Shown here: in pieces, positions 53,596 through 63,560 of the stretch | Layout of the letters: the number at the start of each line of letters is the position of its first letter | How positions within the stretch are numbered: position 1 is the stretch's first letter | DNA from: Daldinia sp. FL1419 | Lineage: Eukaryota > Ascomycota > Sordariomycetes > Xylariales > Hypoxylaceae | NCBI GenBank assembly: GCA_025201765.1 | Contig: MU623457.1 | Coordinates: 6,012 to 70,011, forward strand | Length of the DNA: 64,000 nt | Reading direction: 5' to 3' | Translations under genes and position numbers: made by a program | Notes under the pieces: model-generated | Told to the model about the DNA's origin: nothing | The model's database searches: none | What the model saw: the letters and a program-made list of their open reading frames with translations, nothing else

Positions 53596-55173
53596 TCAAT
53601 TCGCAGGCTTAGTGGCCAGGATCTTCTTGTTTACTTCATCAGCTCTTTCACAGCATTCCTCAATGACTTTCCAAAATAGCGGGATGTCCAGGCCACGCGG
53701 TATGCGGACACCTTCACTACCAGGAGGTAGCAAAGTCACTAAAGTGCGACCAGTCTGCGTGCCACGTTCCCTGGCATCTTCAAGCGTACCTTCGGTCACG
53801 ACCTCGACTTTGAAACGTTCGCGTCGACTTGGTCCTTCGGGAGCTTTGGGGTCGTAGTCGTAGAACGGGATCTCATACTCGGTGCCTTCTAGAACAGCTG
53901 CTACGGCCAGCGGATCGTGTAGTGGTGGTCCTTCTACGATGCCAAATACATCGCTGGAAGTGAGGATACCGTAGTTAGCACGAATAAATAATTTAAACCC
54001 GGAAGGTAAAAGAACTCGCTCACCGATAAGTCCCTGCGAAGAAGTTCAGCAGCTCAACCAACATAACCCTCAAATCCGACTTCCCCCGGCCCTCTCTCAC
54101 GCCCCCATCCTTCCCCGGCGGTCCGTACAGCAACATCTCCTGGACCTCTTTCGTCGCTAAAACAAGGTGCGTCAGATCCAGCGGGACAAGCGTAATTTTC
54201 GTTGCCAGCACGGGGTCATTGAATAACAAGGCAGCGGCCTCCGGGTCGATCAAAACGTTGAACTCGGCCCATTGCGTGTAATTCCCGACCCGCGGCACGC
54301 CGTCTACAACGCCCATCACCGCCGGCGTAAACCCGCCCCCTACGCTGCCCCCCATAATGGTTACGCCCCGGACGTGCGCTGCTAAATCCGGGTTCGCGGC
54401 GAACATGGCCGCGACGTTGGTTAGCGCGCCGGTGGCGGCGATCCATGCTGTTCCCGGCTCGCATGCGCGTACCGCTTTAGCCATGGCCTGGACGGCGGAT
54501 GTCTCCGCCTCGTCCCGCTGCTGTTCGGCGGGAATAGGAGGAGTCTGCGGTAAGAGATCTGTGCCGTCGAGTCCGGACTCGCCGTGGATGTCGACGGCGT
54601 GGACGGCAGGGCGTTGCAATGCCTGCGCGGCGCCGGGGTACACTCTGATGGAGTCGTGCTTGCCGATAGCGGCGAGGACGGACCGCGCGTTCCTGGTGGT
54701 TTTGTCTAGGGGCGCGTTCCCGTGGACTGTGCTGATGCCGAGGAGGCGGATGCCCGGGTGGTAGGCTGCTAGGAGGATGGCGAAGACGTCCTGGGACGGG
54801 GTTAGGCCATGTAGGGATATAGTACGACGTAACGCTCTAATGTGCAAATATATAGACGACGGATATAACATCTCATGTTTTATAGATTTACGAAAGTAAC
54901 GCACTACGAAGCGCCGCCGTCGCACCGTTGGGCATAAATATCGCGCGGAGCCGGCACCCGCCTGAGGGTAGGGACTACCCCAACGCCGAACCGGTGGCCA
55001 GACCAGGGATGATGCGGCGGGGCGTCGGCTCCGGGGGGGAATATAAGACTCGCTTGAGAATACGATATGATCCGGGGATTGATTGGTTAGATAAAGAGGA
55101 AAGGGGTGGAGGAAATTGAACTCACATCGTGGCCCGGATCGCAATCCAGCCAGAGTGGGACAGGTTCCGGCAT
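53596..55173 (-). CDS. Inosine/uridine-preferring nucleoside hydrolase
   Basis: Hydrolyses the N-glycosidic bond of ribonucleosides in nucleoside salvage. Exons, from the 5' end, are 55173-55126, 54790-54024 and 53953-53596, giving 390 residues. Exon 1 is only 16 codons and carries the start of the calcium-binding motif, LDCDPGHD, which continues as DVFAILLAA in exon 2. Other motifs are STVHGNAPLDKTTRNA, AATGALTNVAAM, IMGGSVGGG, WAEFNVLIDPEAA and, across intron 2, GIVEGPPLHDPLAVAA with the conserved His. The metal and ribose ligands are thus complete. The first intron is 335 nt, unusually long, and contains no conserved coding sequence. An unspliced reading starting upstream of 55173 would lose the motif. 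There is no signal peptide. Confidence 0.9.
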
Positions 55174-55635
55174 AATGCAATTTAATAAGCTTGATAGGGA
55201 ATACGGTGGTCAGTTGGAGAATGCTAGTATTTGGATATCGTAGAACTAAATTATAGTTCTTTTCTGCTAGTTGATGAGGTGCGGATGGTTATATGTTACT
55301 TGGGTTGTTAGTGCTAAAGAAGAATGTCGGTCACGGAAAAGTGGAAAAAGCGAACAAAGTCAGACGGAAATGCGCCTTTTGGTCTGTGGGACTCGAGAAT
55401 TGGGCTTGATAGATAGGAGGCTTTGGGAATATTATTCTTCGCACCATAGATATACTTTTGTATAAGCTCTTTATAAGTAGGTACCTTACCTATAAACAGA
55501 CGAATAATTAAACATTCATCAATATCATAATAATCATAATAATCACAATTATTGGTTTAATGCTAATTATTATTATTATTCGTGATTTTAATGTCAACTG
55601 CTCTAGTATCATCATCACTAAGACCTAGGGGTTAA
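55174..55635. other. Intergenic region with TAA/ATT repeats
   Basis: ATCATAATA and ATT trinucleotide-like repeats lie at about 55522-55580, just downstream of the RED/IK gene. No gene is seen. Confidence 0.45.
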
Positions 55636-57264
55636 TTATTTAGCAGCTCGCTGTTTCTCGATGGCCCGCAAGACATCCGCGGCATTATTAACATCCCCCT
55701 TTCGCTTCTTAGGTCCCCTCTTACGTTTGGAACCGCCTCCTCCGTGGCCGCCATCCTCATCCTCACGTCCCCATTCTGAGAACTTGACCTTTTGCTCCTC
55801 AAAGTCTTCTTCGTCCTCAAACCTGCTCGTACCAAAACCCATATCTATATCTTCTGCGTCGCGATCATCATTTTGCAGCATCTTCTTGAGACGCTCTGCT
55901 TTAGCACGTGCTTCCTCGTTCTCCTCTTCTGTCGGCCTAGGTATGGGATTGAGGGATGCTGCCTTCTTGAGTGCTGCTTGTATTGCCGGATCAGACATAG
56001 ATGGGGCCTTGAGAGTCTCGGACGACACCAATTTAGTCTTGGAATCCTTGAAGTAGTTCCGCGGCTCTGTTGTAGTGGTCGGCCGCGGAGGTGGAGGCAT
56101 AGTAGCCTTATCTTCTTTGCTAGTATCGGTTGGCTGTGGTTTCTTCGCAACCGACTCCTCCTCATCGGAGTCTTCCTCTTCTAACCCAGCAAGAGGATCG
56201 TAGTCGTCGCCAACGTCGTCGAAGATGTTGATGTCCTCATCCTCTGGCTCTTCAGCCTGCTTCCTGTATTGTTCTGGGACTTCCATGCCTAGAGGTTTAG
56301 CATTCCTATCGGGCATCATCATATCTGCCGTTTTCGATAGCGCTTCGTTAGACTCGGTCGTCGGTTGAATCTTGCGTACTTTTCGTTTCTCACGTCCATC
56401 CTCGCCCACGACTATCAGTACTTCTCTTCCTTTGCTATCTCGTTCCATTCTTGTTCCCGAGGTCTTCGTGCCAATCTTTTTAAATTTTGATCCTAGACCC
56501 GTATCCTCTTTGGCCTTTACAGCTTCCCTTGCGGCTTTCATATCGGCTAGGATCTGGTCTCTCGTTCGCTTCTTCGATGGATTCAGTGGCACTGTCGATA
56601 ACTGTCCTTTTTTCGCCGCCTTCTCCCTTGCAACCGCCGTGATTTCCCTTTCTTCTAATTCGTCCAATTCCTCGTCGACATCATCTTCCGGTTCGGAAGC
56701 CTCTTCCTTTGCACCATTATCACCGTAAACATTTTCACCTTTTCGCACTCGTTCAAGGAGTTTGAAGTCGAGACCTTTGACTAAGTAGGTGCTGGATAAA
56801 TCTCCACCGGCGATTTCGCTCCTCAACCTGTCGAAAGTCTCCCGATCGATCTCCTCCTTCTTGAAGGATTCTTCTAACGCTTTTATTCGTGCTGCTCGTT
56901 CGTCCTCTTCTTCTGATGTCCTATTGAGAGCGCGATCTACGTAACCCTCTGCTAGTTTGCTGCCCTTGGGATCGTACGACTTGAATTTCTTGGATTGCTT
57001 TTCGCCGCCATTGTTACGTTCTGCTAACTGTCGCGCGAAGTCGGATTTATTATGAAGGCCAACTGAGCGACTGAATTAGTTAATAGAGTATGAAATGAAT
57101 ACGGGAAACCCATAAACTCACGGCGTCATGGGAATACTTGATCTCTGCCTAGATCCAAGCGATGCTCCCCGAGGAGTGGCTGCACCTGGCGACGCGCCAT
57201 TGCTACCTGACGAGGGTTTGGGGGTATTGGCAGAAACGAGGCGACGAAATTGTTCGTTATTCAT
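55636..57264 (-). CDS. RED/IK-like splicing factor
   Basis: RED (IK) is a component of the activated spliceosome. Exons, from the 5' end, are 57264-57122 and 57070-55636, giving 525 residues. The RED N-terminal domain spans about residues 45-190: NKSDFARQLAERNN, KKFKSYDPKGSKLAEGYVDRA, and SSTYLVKGLDFKLLERVRKG, the most diagnostic stretch. The remainder is charged, with acidic runs (EPEDEDINIFDDVGDDYDPL) and a very basic segment near the end (KRKRGPKKRKGD), a probable nuclear localisation signal. The 51-nt intron joins SIPMTP to RSVGLH in phase 2, with branch TTAACTAAT. Animal RED has RE/RD dipeptide repeats, which are absent here, as is usual in fungi. Confidence 0.85.
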
Positions 57265-57453
57265 CGTCTCTATACTTCGACGAGATCTGTATCAGGAATA
57301 ATTCACGGGCGCGAAAGGGTCGAGAAATGTTGACAAGGACAAAGAGGTAGGCAGTGGGAATCTTGCAAACGAAGTTATGTAACTAGAAAAGATGAAAGAA
57401 TGAGATAACCGGGAGTAGGTCCACTGTGGCTGGTGGTCTAGGTACCTGAGTAC

Positions 57454-57882
57454 CAGTAGGCCCCGAGTTTTAATGGCGCGGTCTTGGCATTTTACCCCCA
57501 AAATTGCCAAAGAAATAGCATATTCAACTCAACATAATTAATACAAATAAAATTGTAAAAATTTAGGAAAAATTATCAAAACGTTCTATCTTAAATAGTT
57601 TATTTATTTGTATTTTTGCTATTTTTTATCCTTAAATTTTATTGAATTGTGTTGAGTAATAGTATAACCCTTTAAACTTGATTCAAGACCTTATATTCAA
57701 ACTAAGATTATGAACATATCTTTACAACAAATAAAAATCTAAAATAATATATATATAAAAGAGCCTTTTACGAATCAAATCATATTTTTTATAATTTTTA
57801 TATCGTTGTTTTGGTTGTATAACTGTTATATATTCTGAAGGAACTGAAATGCCAAGACCGCGCCATTAAAATTCGGGACCGG
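57454..57882. mobile_element. MITE-like non-autonomous DNA transposon
   Basis: Two near-perfect inverted repeats face each other: 57459-57492 and 57847-57880, 34 nt with two mismatches, sharing AATGGCGCGGTCTTGGC. They enclose about 350 nt of very AT-rich DNA with no coding capacity. A 9-nt direct repeat CTGAGTACC lies just outside each end (57446-57454 and 57883-57891), which fits an 8-9-nt target-site duplication as made by hAT elements. The outermost bases of the two ends do not align exactly, so the element limits are uncertain by a few bases. Confidence 0.8.
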
Positions 57883-58730
57883 CTGAGTACCTACCCTTTA
57901 GCGGAGATGGATTGATGATGATGCATTTAACCGGAACAAGTCATTAACGAATACCCAACGTTACCTACCTCCTAACTAACCGTGAAGTACAATGTACCTA
58001 AGTAGTTGATTTACATGAACTCGTCGGTGGTATAATGTAATAAATCTTATTTTCTAATAAAATATCTTTATTCAGGTTCTCTAATATAAAATAACTTCGC
58101 TTTTATGATGATATCAGTAGAGACCCTAGTCATACTTTTGTCTCCTACTATAGCAGTCTTGGTTTGATTCTCGACCGCTTCCCACAACTGAATGACTTGG
58201 TCGTATTTTCTGGGTTTCTAAGCCTGCCTCATTACATTTGGAAATGTGGTCTGGATTCTATCGATATATGATCAAACATTTATGATTAGCTAGGTACCTA
58301 TCAATCATGTATCCCGTCACTAAGCTAGACAGGCGCCATGACCTATACCTTGCAAACGGAACCTGTAGGTAACACTCAAGTATGCAGCAAAACTTAAGAA
58401 AGAGTCCATAGACCAAAGTAAAGTCAACAAGGATCTTGTCTACTGTAGCATGCTTCTATTTATAGTATTAACTTATATATATTCAAATATTCTATCTCTA
58501 ACCCCTTTTCTAGCCCCTTTTAAGCTAGCAAACATCGGTAGGCTATTAGCCAGATTGCTATTAACCAAGAAAAACACCACATATCTCTCATCAACATTAT
58601 ATCCGCTCTTCAGATATGTACTCCTGCTTTTTCTTGTATTCTACTGATAATGGGATGGTATCTCGTAAACTTGATACCTAGTGCTCACTGGGTTTCTATG
58701 ATCTTTATCATAGTTTAATATCGGCTTTTC
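57883..58730. other. AT-rich intergenic region
   Basis: No gene is supportable. The frame at 58450-58647 (+) is hydrophobic but is AT-composition driven. Confidence 0.4.
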
Positions 58731-58741
58731 CGGTTAGGGGT

Positions 58742-59232
58742 TTATTGACTGGTGTTACTCGTTATCCTTGGTCGTGTTGTGCGTGCGTTTGGCGTCCTAG
58801 TGACGACTCCTATGCTTGATACTGGCTGGTCTAAGTTCATCTTTAGATCATCCATATATTGATAAGAGTTATCTCCTATCTTGCCGAGTCGGAGCTGGCC
58901 TACGTTACAATAGCGTAACCATTCCCGCTTGGCTTCCAATCTATAATTGGAGAAGTATAGAATAAATTACTTCCCCGATAAGTCACAGTCGAGAGTGGCT
59001 AATCTTTCCCAGGCAGGTTCTTATCTACGAGTGGAATATTCAGAGGACTATTTAACTCTGGTAATAGTACTGTGGTATTTCTTGTGCTGTCGCTATCGGT
59101 GATCTTATACCTGTCTGTAATAACCGCATAGGCTTGTTTATGTCGTGTGATATCTTGGGCAGCCGGAAGGGTCCCCTCGCTGTCGTCTAGAGCTATTGAG
59201 GGGTATAAACGCTTTTCGTACTATAAATATTG
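58742..59232 (-). pseudogene. Possible coding relic, two overlapping frames
   Basis: On the minus strand, 59232-59002 reads 73-77 open codons without ATG (ITRHKQAYAVITDRYKITDS, then LNIPLVDKNLPGKD), stops at TAG 59001-58999, and continues in the same frame as TYRGSNLFYTSP. A second frame from about 58960 to 58742 reads EAKREWLRYCNVGQLRLG. Both look like coding sequence of one broken gene, but I know no family for it. It could also be mobile-element debris. Confidence 0.3.
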
Positions 59233-59313
59233 AGAAATTTTAATTCATCTTGATTTCCTTCTCCTTTCATTTCTTGGAATACTCTATCATTAATTTCTTA
59301 TGCTATCGGAAAT

Positions 59314-61695
59314 ATGGTTTTACTTTGCGGGTTTATAATAGCCTTGCTTGCTGCGCTTGGAAGTGCTGCAACAGGATCACCAACAAACTCTCAAAAACAA
59401 ACGCCACTGCCTAAATTTGTCCTTGACAGATATTCGCCTGAGGGAGAGTCGTGCTCGTCGTGTTTGCTATATGAACCAGCAGAGCAAGTAACGGCCCCGA
59501 AAACCAACGTTTGGTCTCAAATATCATCAGAGGATAATCTAGCCGTATGGAATTTACTACACGATCCTGCGTCCAAATTAAATTTGACCCAACCTGATAC
59601 GGCAAAGGTAAATGATAACTATGTATGGTATATCGACACCGTGCCTGTTAATAAATCTGATGCACTTCCATACCTTGATGGATCCGGGTCGAAACCCGCA
59701 TCGTGGGCTCGAGTCATCATATTTGAGGGTGGCAAGCCTGAGCCTATATCTCAGGAGTATATGGTCGGCCCCTTACCGGTTTCCACCGACACTATAATCC
59801 AGAAACTGGACTATCCATTCAATGGCGGTACAGGAGGTGCTGTGCCTTTCAACGGACGGTTCTTCGATCTGAAGCGAATGGAGGCCGCGGAACCCCTTCT
59901 GGTTTCCATAATGTCTAATATCACCGATATTACGTCCACGCTCCTAGGGGGTGTCTTCTATGGTTATAAAGACCTTAATTCTACTTTAGTAGCGGCTCCT
60001 ACCAATCCCACGTCATTTAATGGAAGCCAAGCATTTCAGATTATCATGTTCAGGCTTCCTGGGACTGCTAGTTATCTGCGGCCACTGGACTTTTACGTCA
60101 TGCTCGATACGACCGGCACAGATGCTTCGCTATACAAGCTTAAGGGAATCGTAACTAACACAAGATTCTTCAAAACTGTCGGGGAGCTTCGCGCAGCGTT
60201 CGAGGCGGACGAGCTTGTCGAGGAATTCTACCAGCCATCCGACTACGACTGGGCGCTGGTAAAGTATAATGCCGCGATGGGGACTCGAGAACTAGAAAAC
60301 AAGTTTGCACCGCAAAATCTAGAAGTGGGCGGAAAGAGATACAAGTTAGACTCGGAACAAAAGTACGTCGAGTATCTCGGGTGGTCTTTCTACGTATCGC
60401 ACTCACAGACTCTTGGTATTATGCTCTACGATATACGGTTTAAAGGCGACCGGGTGTTGTACGAGCTCTCGATGCAGGAAGCTGCTGCTCAATACGGCGG
60501 GTTTCAACCGAAGGCTGCATCGACACTGTATCACGATACTCATTTTCAGTTGGGCGCCGATCTGTTTCCGATGGTTGAAGGTTTCGATTGCCCATTCGGA
60601 TCAACATTTTGGAATGTGACTGTTCATAATGGAAACACATCCACGGTTAATCCCAATTCGATTTGCATTTTCGAGTCGGATGCAGGGTTCCCCCTATCTC
60701 GGCACCGGGAAGGGGACGTGCCTAATGAATATGGATTTTCGAACCTAGGAGTGGTCAAGGGATCGCTATTGACACTGCGTTCCATCGCCACCGTAGGGAA
60801 CTATGATTATCTATTCGACTACGCATTTCACGTTGACGGAAGCTTAGAGATCACGGTTCGGGCCTCGGGGTATCTGCAGTCCTCCTTTTTCTTTCGCGAC
60901 CAGGGCGCATGGGGTCCTCGCATCCAAGAAGCCACGCAGGGATCGTTGCACGACCATGTGTTAACGTGGAAAGCCGATTTTGACATTCTAGGTACTGAGA
61001 ATAACCTACAGATAACGGAGCTGAAGACGGTCAATACAACACAACCGTGGTGGCCAGAGCTGGGCGAGTTCGAACAGATTACGCTGGAGACTTATAATGT
61101 CGACAAAGAGCGGGAGCTTAGTTGGGCAGATAACGGACAGCTCATGTACGCGGTAAATCATGCCAGCGCGACGAATAAATGGGGTTCACCACGCGGCTAT
61201 CGTATTGTACCAGGCAAATCCAATATCCGGCTCAGTACGCTGAACTCCCCATTCTCGCGGCGCAACACTGCGCTGTCCAAATCGCACCTAGTTGTGACGC
61301 GGCAACACGACACGGAGCCGTGGGGCAACAGTATCCAGAACCTTAATATGCCCTGGAAGCCACAGCAGGATTTCTCTAAGTTTCTAGACGGCGAAAGCGT
61401 CGAGGGCGCGGACTTGGTTATGTGGCTTAACCTAGGCATGCACCACTTTACGCGTAGCGAAGACATTCCCGTAACTCTGTATTCTGAGGCTGTCAGCAGC
61501 ATTATGTTCGCGCCGCAAAACTTCTTCGATCAGTCTCAAGATGGAGACCTCAGGAATAGGAGGTGGTATACCGCACCGGAGACGGCAGACGATAATAACA
61601 AGACGGGCCTCGTAAGCGAAGCGTACGGGATCGACTTGCCCCAATGCAACGTAGCATTACAGGAGCCTACCGTTGCACCTCTTGTGCAGCAATGA
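59314..61695 (+). CDS. Secreted copper amine oxidase
   Basis: Oxidises primary amines to aldehydes with release of ammonia and hydrogen peroxide, using copper and topaquinone. Single exon, 793 residues. The N-terminus (LLCGFIIALLAALGSAATG) is a signal peptide, and several NxS/T sites follow, so it is probably secreted. The cofactor motif is TVGNYDYLFDY, with Tyr497 as topaquinone precursor. Copper ligands are His546 and His548 (SLHDHV) and His710 or His711 (LGMHHFTR). The N2/N3 and catalytic domains have the usual order and length. Fungi have cytosolic/peroxisomal and secreted forms; the signal peptide places this in the secreted group. Nothing in the flanks suggests a cluster. Confidence 0.95.
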   Translation: MVLLCGFIIALLAALGSAATGSPTNSQKQTPLPKFVLDRYSPEGESCSSCLLYEPAEQVTAPKTNVWSQISSEDNLAVWNLLHDPASKLNLTQPDTAKVNDNYVWYIDTVPVNKSDALPYLDGSGSKPASWARVIIFEGGKPEPISQEYMVGPLPVSTDTIIQKLDYPFNGGTGGAVPFNGRFFDLKRMEAAEPLLVSIMSNITDITSTLLGGVFYGYKDLNSTLVAAPTNPTSFNGSQAFQIIMFRLPGTASYLRPLDFYVMLDTTGTDASLYKLKGIVTNTRFFKTVGELRAAFEADELVEEFYQPSDYDWALVKYNAAMGTRELENKFAPQNLEVGGKRYKLDSEQKYVEYLGWSFYVSHSQTLGIMLYDIRFKGDRVLYELSMQEAAAQYGGFQPKAASTLYHDTHFQLGADLFPMVEGFDCPFGSTFWNVTVHNGNTSTVNPNSICIFESDAGFPLSRHREGDVPNEYGFSNLGVVKGSLLTLRSIATVGNYDYLFDYAFHVDGSLEITVRASGYLQSSFFFRDQGAWGPRIQEATQGSLHDHVLTWKADFDILGTENNLQITELKTVNTTQPWWPELGEFEQITLETYNVDKERELSWADNGQLMYAVNHASATNKWGSPRGYRIVPGKSNIRLSTLNSPFSRRNTALSKSHLVVTRQHDTEPWGNSIQNLNMPWKPQQDFSKFLDGESVEGADLVMWLNLGMHHFTRSEDIPVTLYSEAVSSIMFAPQNFFDQSQDGDLRNRRWYTAPETADDNNKTGLVSEAYGIDLPQCNVALQEPTVAPLVQQ

Positions 61696-61984
61696 GAACA
61701 GGTGATTCCGAATGAAAACTAACTTAATTCAGTTAAATATACATGACAGGAGATAATATAGAATACGATTCGAAGTTAGTTGTAAAGCCCTATCTAATAT
61801 ACCACCCTTCTAAGCTGATAATCCAATCACTATCCGCCGTCTACTATGTCTATGGTATACCCCTTATCGCTTCCGTCGTAGATCCTCTAGCATGATTGTG
61901 TACCCGGATGCTATCTGCCTCATAGCTCCGTGTGGTCGTGTCGCATGATAAGCCCAAGCCGTCGAGATGATTCCCGTAGGTATC

Positions 61985-62995
61985 TCAGAGCTGTTTTTGC
62001 TTAGGATTTTTTGCAATTAGAGCAAGCTGAAGCATCGCACCAATCTGCATAGTGTTCGCGAAAAAAGACGCAAAGGAAGAAGATATAGTTGGAAAAATAA
62101 GATAGAAGGGTATAGCAAGAATGGCGCATATACAACCAAAAACGGTAAACCAACAAGCGTATTTCCAAGCCGAATTATCGTTGAGCAACCTCTGATGAGC
62201 AAGATACATTGCTGTAATGAGACTTAGCAGCTGAAGGCTCGTGCTCTGGATTTGTAAATAGAAATCTGGATCATTCGTGGAACCGGGCGTGTTGGTTGAT
62301 TTAAGGCACGCCACGCACATAGGGATGAAACTTATTATCAGCCCAACCAAGACGATGAAAATCAACGTCGACATACTAAAGGTGACCTGCGGCTCATCGT
62401 ATACTTCTGTTGGTATACGAGGTCCGGGTGGTAAGGGGTACGCTTCCTCATACGTCGAGAGCATGGCTATCTTCTCGCGGATAGCTTTGCAAGCATGGTC
62501 GAACCCCGACGCGGAGAGTTCTTTCTCGACGATGGCGAAGTTGTTTTCGATCGTAGTTCGGCAGTTCTTAAGTTCGATGGCTCGAATTCTTCCATTTTCT
62601 AGATGCTTTGGCGTTTGGTGTTTTGTAAGATTCCTCAAGTACGCCATGTTCTCGGCAGCCCGCCTCCATATGTCAAGATAGGCGTTCTCGCTCAGTTTTA
62701 GTACTAGCCAAACAGCCGATTGATCCAGCAACGGATAGACTTTGATAGCATCCTCCATTGTTTGGAGATCATCATTGTCGAATCTTGTTGGCCTTGAGTT
62801 GGTAGTGGTCCGGGCCAGCAACTTATTTCGCCATCGTAGATACTCGTCAACAATAGAATGATATTGTATATTCGCATTATAAGTTGCTTGGGCTATCGAG
62901 ACTAGGCGTAGACGACATTCGTCGGACAAATCTTTGCTATTCTGTGAGTCGGCCGGTTCTATATTCTGATCAGTCACACTGGTTTGTACGTTCAT
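61985..62995 (-). CDS. Hypothetical membrane protein
   Basis: I do not recognise the family. From the ATG at 62995 the protein is 336 residues in one exon; the frame extends upstream only through non-ATG codons. Residues 20-205 are soluble, charged and probably helical (for example QTMEDAIKVYPLLDQSAVW and NNFAIVEKELSASGFDHACK). The C-terminal third has about four membrane segments: STLIFIVLVGLIISFIPM, SLQLLSLITAMYLAH, ACWFTVFGCICAILAIPF and one near the end (IGAMLQLALIA). There is no signal peptide. The layout of a helical cytosolic part followed by membrane helices occurs in several uncharacterised fungal families. Expression is not supported by anything beyond the open frame. Confidence 0.65.
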   Translation of the reverse strand: MNVQTSVTDQNIEPADSQNSKDLSDECRLRLVSIAQATYNANIQYHSIVDEYLRWRNKLLARTTTNSRPTRFDNDDLQTMEDAIKVYPLLDQSAVWLVLKLSENAYLDIWRRAAENMAYLRNLTKHQTPKHLENGRIRAIELKNCRTTIENNFAIVEKELSASGFDHACKAIREKIAMLSTYEEAYPLPPGPRIPTEVYDEPQVTFSMSTLIFIVLVGLIISFIPMCVACLKSTNTPGSTNDPDFYLQIQSTSLQLLSLITAMYLAHQRLLNDNSAWKYACWFTVFGCICAILAIPFYLIFPTISSSFASFFANTMQIGAMLQLALIAKNPKQKQL

Positions 62996-63560
62996 TGTCG
63001 GAGGGGACTCGGCATACGCTTCCACCCTTGAGAGCCGTTGGGCGATAGTTTTCTCTTTACCTTCATTTTCCTTTTAAGTGTTCCTTGTCCTAGGATAATG
63101 CCCGAATCTAGTTGGCTGGTAACAAGAGAGTTCATTTTGAGTGAATTGAAGTCCATAGATACGGTACTAACTTGCAAGTCGCGTCTTATTTTCGTGTAAA
63201 TTTACCATAAGCTTTACGCGTCAAATTGGAGTTTATCGTAAGAGATACTTACCTAAGTATTGAGAGATGGATGTGTTACATTGCATATTCTCGGTAGTCG
63301 TGATTCGTTCTAGGTATTTTCGGACTTGTGGTCGTTTCCCCGGTAAGTATTGCTTACCTAGGTAGATACCAAAAGATAAAATAATACCAGGGACGCGGTG
63401 ATAGAACTGCATTGATGATGACAGCGAAAGCTATTACCCATCTAAGAAGCGTCTCGTCTCGTAGGCCATGATATTGCCCTTTAAAAGGGTTCGTAACGGC
63501 CGAATGATAATGATATTTATCAGTACTCAGGCTACAGGACCATTTGCACAATGTATATAA
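62996..63560. other. Divergent intergenic region
   Basis: This region separates the membrane protein gene from the frame that leaves the window. One TACCTAGG-type repeat lies near 63356-63366. The minus-strand frame at 63177-62992 overlaps the start of the membrane gene and is not called. Confidence 0.4.

Noticed and set aside
3973..61695. A secondary-metabolite or other functional gene cluster
   Set aside because: The SDR, BBE oxidase and amine oxidase are tens of kilobases apart, separated by housekeeping genes, and no synthase, transporter or pathway regulator is present.
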